Of a DNA stretch of 64,000 nucleotides, positions 40,551-52,000 are shown in pieces (positions within the stretch are counted from its first letter, which is position 1; each line of letters begins with the position of its first letter). Both the position numbers and the translations under genes were made by a program. The DNA is from Gymnogyps californianus (Eukaryota > Chordata > Aves > Accipitriformes > Cathartidae). A model generated the notes under the pieces. The model made no database searches. It saw only the letters and a list, made by a program, of their open reading frames with translations, and was not told the DNA's origin. The stretch lies in contig NC_059478.1 in assembly GCF_018139145.2 (NCBI RefSeq), positions 29,449,001 to 29,513,000 on the forward strand. The letters are read 5' to 3'.

Positions 40551-40572
40551 CCCCCCCCCCCCCCCCCCCCCC
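40551..40572 (+). repeat. C22 homopolymer in the RAB3B CpG island
   Basis: 22 uninterrupted C, preceded by TTTTTGGG. On the RAB3B sense strand this is G22, just inside proposed intron 1, about 180 bp after the proposed donor. G-quadruplex/i-motif potential. Confidence 0.85.
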
Positions 40573-40753
40573 GGCGGGGACGGTGAGGTGAGGCGAGGCG
40601 AGGCGCGGTTCCCGCCCCGCAGTGGGAGCCTGAGGGGGCGACGCCCCGCCGCCCGTCCCCCCTCACCGTTACTTTCGACAGGGAAGGCTGCGCCCCGACG
40701 GCACGCACCGCCGCGGGAGGAACCCCCCCCCTCCGCGGGGCCGCGGCTCTTAC

Positions 40754-40860
40754 CTGAGGCGGAGGAGCGGCAGCCGAGCTGAGCCGAGCCGTGCGGGTCC
40801 CGCGTCCGCTGCTCGCGTGGCGGGAGCCGCCCCCCCGCCGGCACCTGGGGCGGCCCGGGG
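40754..40860 (-). other. RAB3B: RAB3B untranslated exon 1 (proposed; 5' end approximate)
   Basis: On the minus strand, CGCCTCAG|GTAAGAG is a near-consensus donor ending at 40,754 inside the CpG island. Joined to the acceptor at 29,423, the mRNA would read CCTCAG directly into ATGG. The 5' end is a guess with no TATA box; only the donor is supported by sequence. Confidence 0.55.
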
Positions 40861-41012
40861 GGCGGAGCCGTGGCAGGGCGCGGGGGCGGGGGGGGCGATG
40901 GCCGGTTGGGAACGGCGGGGCTGGAGGGCGGGAGCCCCGGCGGGGTCTGAGGGGCTGCCCCAGCCGTGCGCGGCACCGCTCCGCACGGAGCGGGCGCCAG
41001 CCGCCAGTGGAA

Positions 41013-41038
41013 GGCAGGCAGGCAGGCAGGCAGGCAGG
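41013..41038 (+). repeat. (GGCA)n microsatellite
   Basis: About 6.5 tandem GGCA units at the upstream edge of the RAB3B CpG island. Confidence 0.85.
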
Positions 41039-41180
41039 AGGCACCCAGAGCCCTCCGGGGGCCCCGTCCAGGTGCTCGCCCTCCGCCCTCGCCCCGTGCT
41101 CCGCCCCCGGGAATGTGAATCACCTCAGCGTTCCTGGAGCCCCGGCGGCAGGGAACGACGTCCCAGGTACGACCCTAACT

Positions 41181-44100
41181 TGCCATTCTTGTCGCACTCT
41201 CTACACGGTCTGGAATTCACTTAAGTAGAACTGTTAACTCTGAAGCCTAGTGATGGTGGCTGTGGTGTCAGGAGCTACATCTCTGCTGGTGAGAAGCAAT
41301 AAATGAGGCAGTGGCTGCGATCTCTCTAAGTTGCTTGCCTGGAGGTCTGATGAAGATGTTGCAGCAGACCTTCTTGGCTTTAAAGTCCTACAAACAGACC
41401 CCCAGTTCAAAATCAGAGACCTGATTGTGGCCTATCCCTTGCTGAGAAACCGAAACAGCTTTCAGAGATGATCCCCTAAAGAAAGTGAACAAAATCATGG
41501 TCGTTTTAAACACGGCTCTGACATAACTAATGAGGTGCTTCCCAAACAGCCAGCGAAGATGGCAGCGCGTTTTCCCCCTGCCGGGCTTTAAGCAAGTGCC
41601 TGAGCACACAGACAAGGTTCTTGATCGGCCCAGGGAGAGAGCGGCTCCTTGCGAGGGGAGGCCGGAGCAGGAGCCACCTAAAGATACCGGAGTTGCGGGG
41701 TTCCTGTCTTCTCTCGTTGACTAGCTAAGCGGCCTCCAGGGACCACCTCTGAACTCAGGTCTCTCAAATTGGGGGGTGCAGGTGCCTCTGCACCCTGCCA
41801 CGTCCCTCAGAGCACCGTTCCCTTCCCGCCCAGTCTCATTGTGGTGTGCCATTGTATTTGATGTGTAGCACTTTGACTCAGCTTGGACACTGCCCAGACA
41901 GGACAGAGATCGCTTTGTCTACTTGTAAAAACTTTTTGCACATCTGGTGATCTTCAGCAACCATCTTTGGACTGGCTTGTAGGTCAACCAGCCCTTGGAC
42001 AAGCTTTAGCTTTATAACAGTTCAGCCAATTTAAAGGAGTCTGTAAATTGCTTTTATTGCTACGTTTTCCCCAGGGCAGATGACTAGTTAACAGTATCGT
42101 GAGAATGTAGAAAGCCAGAGAGCGCGGTAGTGCTATATAACTAGCATATAGCCAAGGTGTGCATTTTAGGAACAATCACAGGAGAGATGCAGAGAAGCTT
42201 TGAGGAACACCTCACTGCAGATCAGAGATGCCATTTTATTGCAAGCCAGAGCTATCTGCCAGGTGGCCCAGGGGACAATTCTACCCAGCATCGGAGTGAT
42301 TTTCTACCCTCATCTAGAATGACAATGTTTATTTCCCATCAAGACCCCAACTAAAATTATTGCTATATAAGCCAGGCCCTGATATAAGCCTTAAGCAAAG
42401 TATCAGCTTTGTGTAGGCAATCTGAAATAATTGATAGTGTAACAAAATTCCAGACTCATTACGACAGTTAGTTCAAAGACAGCCTAACAGGCTTGACACC
42501 TACAAAAGTCTTTTTAGCTCCTTGCAATCCTCTCATTGCTCTGGGAAATGTGATTTCTGCCTTTTCCAAAACCTGACTTCCACTCTACCCAACATGGTGT
42601 CTGCAGTGATGGTGATAATGCTTTTCCCTCTGTCTGCTGACTGATGCTCAATCTAGAAAACCATTGCGAGCCAACAGCCCTATAAAGCACCAACATGGAA
42701 GGCAAGTGGTCATGGGCAGAAACCTACACCTTCGATGCAAAGGGCACGTTACGACTTAGGCTCACTTGGGCATCTGCTTAGAGATCACCTTATTTAGCAT
42801 CCCATGACTGCAGCCACAAGTGCAGAGCCACTGTTCAGCCTAATTTCCAAAGGCTTTTCCAGATTTCATGCCATCCCTGAAATGCCAGTGTGTATATACA
42901 AGCCCTTTCTGAGTCAGAGCTAACCGAAAGAAGAAGGGATGCACCCAGGTAATTAGGAGACAGGGGAATTTGTAGTGATTCTTTCTGTCTATCATTTTGT
43001 TTAGCCACGTTTCTATAATTTATGGAGCACATATTGTTAGCTCTCCTAGTGCACTTCCCTTCCAGGATTTAACGTTGTATGGTCACGAGCTGCTTACACA
43101 ACTTCCAGTGAAGGAGGTTTGTACTATTTTAGATTTATAGACGGGCAAATGCAGGAACAGGAGAGAACTACCACAAGCCCACAGAGGTGGAAGGGAAGAG
43201 CAGATGTTACGCTTTATCTTGTTTTCTGACACGTGGATCTATCTCACTCTCTCACAGCAGTCATGCGAGCACATTTATCAAGCACTACATGCATACTCTA
43301 CTACTCTCCCAACGTTTCTAATTCAAGTTACTGCATCCTCACACAGTGCAATTGATCTAAGGAAACAATTTTAATCTTTTCAGTTCCCTTTTTCCTAAAA
43401 ACAGTATTTTATTTGTTGATTTATTTATTACTAAAGCAAGAGCAGCACCAAAGCACTTAAATCAAGGATGATGGTCTGCCACGTGCGATGCTGTGAGTAG
43501 TAATAATACTAATGACCCTGAGTCTAAAAGATTCATCATCTAAGCTCATGATAGGCATTGGGCATACATAGACAAAATGGTATCCCAAAGCAGCACAGTT
43601 TGCACACAGAGCAGCGGTTTCAGCTGCTGTCAGCGGTTTCAACCAGCTGTTGTCCGGGGAAGCTAGGTGAAAACATGCCAGCCACAAGGAGAAAACAAAA
43701 TCCTCCTTATTTGAATAGGTAGCACTCACCCAGGTGCTTCTTCACTTCAGTGTGGAATAAACAGCATGTATGCCCCACGCTGTGTCCCCAAGACGTGTGC
43801 GAATTTCATTCTCTTTAACAGGGCTAGTGCACCAAAATCCTTACAAATGGGATTTTGAAACTGCTCATAATATTAGAAATAGCACAGTAAAGTGACGTCC
43901 AAATTTGACTGTGCTGCCAATGCAGCTTCTTTTATGCACAGCATATTATGTTGTGTTCTGAAACACACTCAGAAAGCGAGAACATCTGCAGTTCTTATCA
44001 ATTAATATTTCTGCAGCACGTCTACCTACACCATGCTGTGCATGTGCAAAATGGTCCAAAAATGAGTATATACCAACAAACGATCTCTAATCAGCAACCA

Positions 44101-47100
44101 GTTACCTATAGCCTTAGCCAAAGTCAGTCCAGACTGTCCTGCCCCTTCAGCCCTGCCCTGGCTCCTCCCGCAGCTCCCGTGGGCCTTCGCTCCCTTGTCC
44201 TGGCTTGGAGTGGCAGCAATGGGATCATGCCCTTTTGAGAAGGGGGAAACTGTAGGAAGTTGTCTCCCCTTCATCCCCCACATCATGGCAGGGACACGGG
44301 AAATGGAGGAGGAGACACCTGTGTCGGTCGGAGGAAAGCAGCTCAGAAATGCTCGATTGTTTTTACAGCACCCACCCACTCGGTGATCCCATGCCCAGGG
44401 ACGTACCCTGCCTGCTCCCTGCACCTTGCTTGATGGGCTGCTCTGCCCCATCCTGGGACAAGTGCCAGCACGGAGTGGTGTGTAACAGCCTCTCTTGCTG
44501 TTCTGAGTCAGAACCTGGAACGCTGTAAGCACAGGTCAGCCAGTCCCTGCTTCCAGCATAGTTATGAACGGAAAAGTTTGGGGTCTCTATCTTTTCTTTT
44601 TTTGGTCCCTAGTCGAAGGAACCTACCGCAGATTTAGCCATTACAAAATTGTGCCATGACATTTGTCACAGCCTGGAGAGGATCACTGAAGTCTTGGACC
44701 CTGTCCCCACTGCCTGTGACGGGCCACAGGCGCTGGCTGGCAGCTGTCAGTGGAGATTCCTCCTCCTCCTCGGGGCATGCTGACGTGGTGGCACCAGGCT
44801 GGTGCTGCAGGAGTGAATCACCACCTCTCCTACCAGTGGTGCTCCCAGGACAATGGCAGGCCTGGTAACTGTATGCAGCCACTCCTTACGCTAGACAAAC
44901 TTTGAAAGGAAAAGCAAACCGAGTTTATTTGACTAAACTGCTTAACAAATCAGCACTTGTTTCTTGGAGGAAGAAAGGGGAATGAGCTAATATGCCAAAG
45001 AGTTTTGAGACAAAGTGACTTTTTCCATTTTGACAGACCTTCATGACTGTTTCCCGGTTCCCTCCAGGCAGCAAGCTCCCCTGTCCAGTTAGCCCCAAAG
45101 ACAACTTACACAGCTGTCTGGAAGCGGGGTGCAACCTTTTAGATAAACTTCATCCTTTGGCTTTGCTTTCTTTGAGATGAGCACGAACTTGCAGTGAAGT
45201 TCCTCTTTTTATCCGGCTCTCTGGATAGAGTTCTGCTTGGTGTAATTCCCCCTGTACTGCTTTTTGAACCTCCATCCTCAGGTCTCAAGTTTTGATCCAC
45301 CTATAGCCACGGTTGTCAAGGAATAGCCCTGGAGTGGTTCTCCTGGTTGGGCAAACCCAATCAGGCATAATACTGGGTCAGCTGCAAATAAATATCACAG
45401 CATAATGTAAACGCAAATGCCTCTCCTCTTGCCAAAAGTTAAGAAAAGTTTCATCACCTCCAAGGATATATGACCTTGCATTCATACGGGTTTAATAGCA
45501 TCTCACTTCAGAGCTATTCATTACACAAGCTGTAAGTAAGGACAATGAATGAAGCTCATTAGCAGTTTGATACAGGCTGGATAACGATGGCAGACAAATG
45601 GCCATGGGGACAAAAGTGCATTTGAAGTAGATGACTCCTAAGCTCAGCGTGCCAGGATGATGGACAGGACACTCTGTCCGTCCTGGCGCTCTTGGTTGTT
45701 GCACTTTTGTTCCCTGCTGCTAAGCACGGCAAAGGAAAGGTTTCCCAAGTCTCTGGCTGACACTTCCTTAAAGCCTGTTCAGCCCCGAGTGCCCAAAGCA
45801 ACCGCTGCTCCCAGGCAGCCAGATGGCTAGCTGCAATCCAGTCTCTCTTTAATTAACTTTGGGTTTTTTTTCCTCTGTGGGTTGTTTCTGGGAGAAAGGG
45901 AGCTGACAGCATGTTTGTTTACATGAGATTGATTTGGCCTGGCAGTTCCCTGGGTCTATACTAAGAATTTTGAAGTGTCTTTGGGTTTTATTATCACCAT
46001 AAAAGGAGCAGAAGCCGAGAATGCAAGGGGATTTCTAGGATGCATCTAAAGAAGTTATATAAGTATGCAGGTTTACTGCAAGTCATATGCAGATGGGCAG
46101 CACACGAAACAACGCTGATGGGGGCAAACTAATCTGAGGCCTTGGTTACTGTGCACTGTTGAGCTGCTGCAGTGTATAATTAACTTTAAAGGCAACTACA
46201 ACAAACACTGACCTGTATGCAGCTCCTCTAAACCCTGTGGAGTTGCTTGCGTGCATGAAGTTACACAACATACATAAAGCAACTGTTGGATAGAAGGTTC
46301 AAGATGCATCCCTCTGCACAGAAGAAAATGCCAACCAGTATTATCACCTGATCTAGATGAAAAAGCAGAAGGGTGTAAAGAATCTGCATTAGGAGTTAGC
46401 AACTAAAATATCCAGGTATAAAACTAACAGGTAGAAAGTGAAAAATATTTAAGTAACAGATCAAAAGTAAATCTACCCTGCAATCCAGAGACGTGAAACA
46501 GCTTTTACACTTGTTAACTAACCGGCCCTAGCAATCAAGCTGTGGCAGCACATACGTCATATTCTACTGAGACCCCAGCTAAACACCAAGCAGGCTAGCA
46601 AGTGCCAAGCTCCATCTTGCTACAGAGATAAGACAAGGGCAGAGGCACTGCAAAAGCGTGCCTGGAAAATCGCAGAGGTGCACCCTGCTATTTTGCATCA
46701 GAGATTGTTTTTTTAATTATTATTTGTCGAATCATATCCCAGATGAACAAGCAGAGTCCTCCCCCTGGTGGCAAGTAAAAAAGCTGTAGCAATGATTTTT
46801 TACAGTCATGTCAATCTAAGCCTACAAATGAAATAAGGAGCATCAGACAGGATCTATTTTTTATTAGGTCAACTGATACAGCTGGAAAAAAAAAAAGACA
46901 ATTTTGCAAAACACAAATCCTTTTTCAGGACTTACATAGAATTATTTATTTGAAGGCTGATACAACTTGAGAATAGTTGCCAAGTTCAACTTCATCGTTA
47001 ATTTATTAGACAATTTGCAAGAGAAGCAGAGGATAAAACCTGTAGAATAACTTTTAGTAGCTGAGCAGGGTAATTGTAACGTGCAATAATCTCATTATTT

Positions 47101-47359
47101 CCACTGAGTCCTTGTCTTTCAGTGCCCAATTGAGTTTTGGTGTCTAAAATCCCTTAAAGGCAGACTGGTCTGGAACGTAAAATTTATAACGCTACTGAAC
47201 AGTAAAAATGGACTCAGTAGACAAGTTGGGTTTATTGTATACAACAATTTTCCCCAACTAATGTCCTCAGATAGCTCTTCAAAGATTATCTGTAGAAAAT
47301 TATCTCTCTGTGTTTGTTGTGGGAAGTTATGGCAAGTGCCTTTTGGACAGGATTTTTTC
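41181..47359. other. Intergenic region between RAB3B and TXNDC12
   Basis: About 6.2 kb with no recognisable exon, RNA gene or transposon body. The open frame at 44,026-44,532 has no family features. The region may hold RAB3B upstream regulatory DNA, but nothing specific can be pointed to. Confidence 0.6.
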
Positions 47360-47972
47360 CTTTAGATGACTAGTTTGGTGGATGAGGGGAGAGCAGTAAG
47401 TGTTGTTTATTTTGGCTTTACTAAGGCTTTCAACACTGTCTCCCATAGCATCCTCACAGACAAAGTGATGAAGTACAACCTAAATAAATGGGCAGTGAGG
47501 TGGACCGAAGACTGGCAGAACCGCTGGGCTGAAAGGGGCTCGTCACTAGTGGAGCACCCTTGGGGTTGATACTTTAACATCTTCATTAACAACCTGGATG
47601 AACGGACAGAGTCCACTCTCAGCAAACTGGCAGATGATACAAAACTGGTGAGAGCAGCTGATAACCAGATGGTTGTGCTGCCATTCAGGAGGACCTCAAC
47701 AGGCTGGAGAAATGGGCAGAGAGAGTTGTCAGGAAGTTCAAGAAAGGGAAATGCAAAGTCCTTCCCCTGGGGAGGTATAACCTGTGCACCAGTACAGGCT
47801 GGGGGCTGACGGTCTGGAAAGCAGCTTTGCAGAGGAGGACCTGGGAGTCCAGGTGGAGAACAAGTTGACCATGAGCCAGCAATGCGCCCTTGTGGCAAAG
47901 GCGGCCAACAGCATCCTGGGCTGCATTAGGAAAAGCGTTACCAGCAGGTCAAGAGAAGTGACTTTTTTTCCC
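47360..47972 (+). mobile_element. CR1-type LINE reverse transcriptase fragment (dead)
   Basis: Translating in several frames gives pieces of the CR1 ORF2 protein in order: EGRAVSVVYFGFTKAFNTVSH (RT fingers/palm), then an INNLDE segment, LADDTKL (the catalytic ADD motif, about 47,629-47,649), a piece resembling EKWAERVVRKF, then ESSFAEEDLGVQVENKLTMS and the segment ending ILGCIRKSV. The frame shifts at least twice. About 100 bp that should encode the GVPQGS block appear deleted near 47,565. The 5' end, endonuclease domain and 3' tail are absent, so this is an old truncated copy with no coding capacity. It lies between RAB3B and TXNDC12. Confidence 0.85.
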
Positions 47973-48219
47973 CTCTATTTTTCTTTTCAGTTCCAATAGA
48001 TAAACACTAGGTATTACCCTGCCCTCAACAGTATAGGTAGTATAAGAATGGCTGAATTGTAATGACATGGAGAAACAACTGTTGTCTTTTAATTATAAAA
48101 AGGAGAAACCTTCTTCAGCTGTGACATTCAACATTAATAACCACTGCAACATAAACAAAAATATATTCCCCCATCCTTACGAATGGAAAGCTACGCCCTT
48201 TACCACAAAACACTGTCTG

Positions 48220-49004
48220 CATGCTTATGTTTAAAAAGGTTTAATTTTTCACCCTGATACAAAAATACAGTACAATGTGATGGCAAGGCATTCGCCAAAA
48301 AACATTCAAAGAATAAAAGGGGAATCCCCGTAAAGCTTCAACATAACCCACCCTCACTGGATAAAACAATCAAAAGGTGAGTGCACAAGGAAAAAGTTAA
48401 ATTTCTACCCAAAGGCAAATAAAGATGAATCACACACAGTTTTACACAAAAATACTTTTGCAGAGCTAGTAATTTCACATGCTACTTGGACATTCATGAA
48501 ATTTATTCTACTTGGCTTAGTGGCAGAATTCATGGTTTGGGATGTCTAGAATCTAAACACCTGGCCCAGGAACATGCCCCATTCACAGGATCCCCAGTAA
48601 AAACAATGGGATCACATAACACCAGTGAGAAAAGAGGGATCCAACCCTGATTAAGTGTCAAAATGTTGGCTACTTCTAGTTATTCCAATCACACTGTTTG
48701 TTCTCAAATTAATGTTTTGCCCTACACATCTCCCTTTTAACACCAATTATTAGTGGTTGCTCAAACACAAAAATTGATGTGTTTGCACATTACCTAGTTG
48801 CAAATAACCATTACAGCACAAACTGCCAGGCAGAGGAGGAGATAACACTGTAATTGATGCATGTGTGTGAACTCCAAAGAGGGTTTAACCTAACATTGTT
48901 GACAGGAGAATTATGTCCCTCCAGTGCATCTACATTCTTGGTCTGTTTAATCATTTCCTTTTAAGAGTTTTGAAGTGATGGAAAAGCATCATTCAGTGTA
49001 TTCA
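48220..49004 (-). other. TXNDC12: TXNDC12 3' UTR (proposed)
   Basis: The stretch downstream of the TXNDC12 stop contains two minus-strand poly(A) signals: AATAAA at 48,502-48,507 and ATTAAA at 48,240-48,245. The second is followed by a GT-rich stretch (AGTGTTTTGTGG on the minus strand, near 48,199-48,212), making it the better cleavage site. The length of about 780 nt is plausible, but only RNA data would fix the end. Confidence 0.5.
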
Positions 49005-49084
49005 CTATAGTTCATCTCCCAGGTGTTTTTGTTTGAAAGCATCACCTGTTAGCTTCTCCTGGGCCTCCTTCATCCCTTGGACAA
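49005..49084 (-). CDS. TXNDC12: TXNDC12 coding exon 7 (ER retention signal)
   Basis: Acceptor AATCTTTCAG; encodes [17 protein letters not shown], then KQKHLGDEL and stop TAG at 49,005-49,007. The last four residues, GDEL, are a KDEL-like variant where mammals have EDEL. Confidence 0.95.
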
Positions 49085-52000
49085 CTGAAAGATTAGACAG
49101 AGAGACAGCAACTATTAGTCTCAAGATGAAAACATCAAGGTGTCCTGGTAATGAAAGTGTTTTAAAATAACACCATTACAGAATGTACATCTACAAATTA
49201 ATCTGTGGAAAAAACAAACAGTCCTGTGCCCTTTTCTCAACTATTTGTAGCTGGATCATGTGAATTGCATGATTTTCCACGCCACAACTGCAGAGACAGT
49301 TTAGGTCCTATAGACATTATAGCAGGTATTAAGGTGAATCATGATTCTGAACATGGTTCCTCAAGGCATAAGGGAACCGCTCGCTCACATTATATCTAAC
49401 AGCTCCCAGTTATGCTGTAAAGTATCATTTTTCTCCACTCAAAAGTGAAGGTGTGTCCTTCACTCAGGACACACCCAGAGTTTCATCTCACTAAAAATGC
49501 ACTTCAAACTACTTTGCACGTACCTTGATCGGCATTGGTATAGAAATACTTGTAGCTGGGGTTTCCTTTCTCATTTATGATTTCTGGGTGGACTTTTCCA
49601 CTGGGGTCTATGAAACAAGAAATCAAACAGGAAATTTAGGTGGTAACAATAAGAACACAGTCCTGTGAGTGGATACAACAGCTGTGGATGCCCTACCCAT
49701 GAAAAGGATTCTGGGAATGTAACCTCCATCAGGACTAAAGGCTTCATCCTTCGGCTCTTCATCATCCTACCAAAGCAAGACAGAAGAAAGGGAACATACA
49801 GCAAGGTATCTAACAAAACACAGCACTCATTTTAAAGAAACAAGCTATTGCCTTCAGATTCCATTTACCCTTAGCAATTTACATCTTGAACAGACACTAG
49901 GTAACTGCACTATCTTCCACTCTCAAAGGAAAGAAAGTTATTTTTACCTAAACAAGTATATTTGTGAAAACAATCATATTTTTTTCTGTTCTGTCAATTT
50001 GCATTAAATGCTCCACTTTGGTGTAGGAATGTTTGATATGTCATGAGAAAATGAATATAAATTCCTTTATTGCGGCAACAGAATAACACAAGGTACAAAT
50101 TGTTAAAGAGACAATGGCAGAGAGCCAGGTTTATAAACACAATTAAAATAAGCAGACTGAGGAAAATTCTTTTTAAAACAATCAGCTCTATCAATCAATC
50201 CTGAATACCTATTCAGGAGTGCACGATTTAGGATGTACACAAAACAGGATGCAACCAGTTAAGTAGGATTCCAAATGCTTAATTACTAGGCAGTAACATG
50301 GATACAGATCAGAGGGCAGCTTACCTCAAGGTTGACCATAACAAAATTATGGGCAAGTTCAGAGATCTCCTTGGATTCAGCAAACTTTGGCTTTAAAGCT
50401 AATTAAGGGGGAGGGGGTGGGGGGGGGAAAAAAAAAAAAAAAAGAGATGCGTAAAGACAGTGGAAAAGATTTCAGGTTTTCAGGTCAGCATCAAAATCTC
50501 AACTTCATTCCTCCCTCTGGAGAGCTGGTACTTTTCAATAAGCAGTGAGTAAATGAAATACATGTATCAAACCGTTCAAGCCAGGCTCAGAACAGCAGGT
50601 AACTGAAGCAATCCTTGCTGAGCAGCCATCTGATGAAGCCTGGCCAACAGACATACACGGTCCCATTTGAACCAATGGAACAGAAGCAAAAAGCTTGCTG
50701 TAAACCACTATTCTCATGCAACTAGCTCATCCTTTAAGCTTAGCCATTATGCCCAGCTTGTTTGTGATACTGAAAGAGACAAAGCCTCACCTTCGAAGAA
50801 CCATCAGCTGAAAGTAAGGCAATTTACACTTAATTCTTAAAGATCATTCGTTCTGTTCCATTTTTTATAGCCAAGTGCAGGAGAAATTGCAGCCACTACA
50901 GAAGTACAGTATTACAGCTGTTAGTTTGCTGGCATTTAGGCGTGGCTGGCTTTTGGCAGTGCTAACAGGTCAAGCGATGCGATATTATACGGCTCTAAAT
51001 GAAATACAAACACCATTAGCTATATTTTGAATGCAAAGTTCATGTTTCTCATGATTACATGATTTGTATACAAAACTTCATGAGAAATTTCAGCAAGCTC
51101 TAGTATTAAATACACTTACCTTTGCAAGCTCCACACCAAGACTTGTGGATGATAACCATAAGAGGCAAACCACTAAAAAAAGAAAATTGTCAAAGAAAGC
51201 TTACAGTTGAGCCTCTAAACCAAATTCTATTACATATACATTTGAACAGTCAAGACTTCTACAAAGGCTAAATGTAACAGAAAATAAGAGAGATGTAAAG
51301 AGATTCTGCTGTATTCTAAGGTTGCCTTGCAAAAAGTTTTCCCAATCTTAAAACATGTATAATAATAATTGATTAGAACTGCCAGCCAATAACTGCTCGT
51401 GTAGAGGAGGAGACTTTCTCTTCGGAAGATTTGCACTTATTAGTTTAGATTTGCTCAGATATACAACTGGTCATGCATTTTTTTTACTGGAAGTGGTTAG
51501 TGACACCAGCTGCTTGAGAGACCTCAGGATGGATTTTCATGGCTGCTTAAGGCAATCCAGTGGATAACAGTCATACATCCATCCCTCTCCTAATTACGGT
51601 CTATATGTTTCAGTCACCTCCTGTGACTGAGGCCCTCCATTGAGCAACAATCACACCCAGTAACCTAGCAAACTCTCTGGCTGCCAGGCTAGCTTCCTAC
51701 ATGTTGGTATGCTGAAACAAATCTGTGACAAATGTGACAAGTGCCAGAACCGAGAAGGGGGGGCGGGCTACATGGAACTGCAGCCTACATAAAGTGCATT
51801 GCAAAAGGACCAAACATTCTTTACTATTCTCCCTCTCTTCCCAAATAATTCACTTGACCTTTACTACCTATACTACACAGGGGTTAAGTTTCCGTCTCTC
51901 TGAGATAGGTTTTATTTAACCCTGTTCTTCAGAAATCCCTTTAGCATTTCATCTTCTGATGAAGTCAAGCTTACCAAGTTCAATTTCTCTAAGTTCCTTT

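Larger units (their letters stand above)
29423..40753 (-). other. RAB3B: RAB3B intron 1 (proposed)
   Basis: An 11.3-kb non-coding stretch between the acceptor at the first coding exon and the CAG|GTAAGAG donor in the CpG island. I see simple repeats (A-rich near 29,958; an AAAAC-type run near 30,810-30,850; a C12T11 run at 39,471-39,493) but no coding exon and no recognisable transposon. The assignment depends on the proposed 5' exon. Confidence 0.65.
40360..41180. promoter_or_regulatory. RAB3B: CpG island, probable RAB3B promoter
   Basis: An abrupt change to GC-rich, CpG-dense sequence between AT-rich flanks. It contains a C22 tract, GC boxes (several GGGCGG/CCGCCC-type cores) and a (GGCA)n repeat, and lies about 11 kb upstream of RAB3B's ATG exon. 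The RAB3B coding exon starts exactly at its ATG, which requires an upstream untranslated exon, and the island provides a strong minus-strand donor. Long open frames here on both strands are a by-product of GC content and are not called as genes. Confidence 0.75.

Noticed and set aside
40272..41123. Long open frames (249-283 codons) on the minus strand across the RAB3B CpG island, and matching frames on the plus strand
   Set aside because: Pro/Arg/Gly/Ala-rich low-complexity translations, overlapping in several frames at once, crossing the C22 run. This is a by-product of high GC with few stop codons.
44026..44532. 168-codon minus-strand open frame in the RAB3B-TXNDC12 intergenic region
   Set aside because: No family features and locally elevated GC. 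No CpG island or poly(A) context that would make it a gene.
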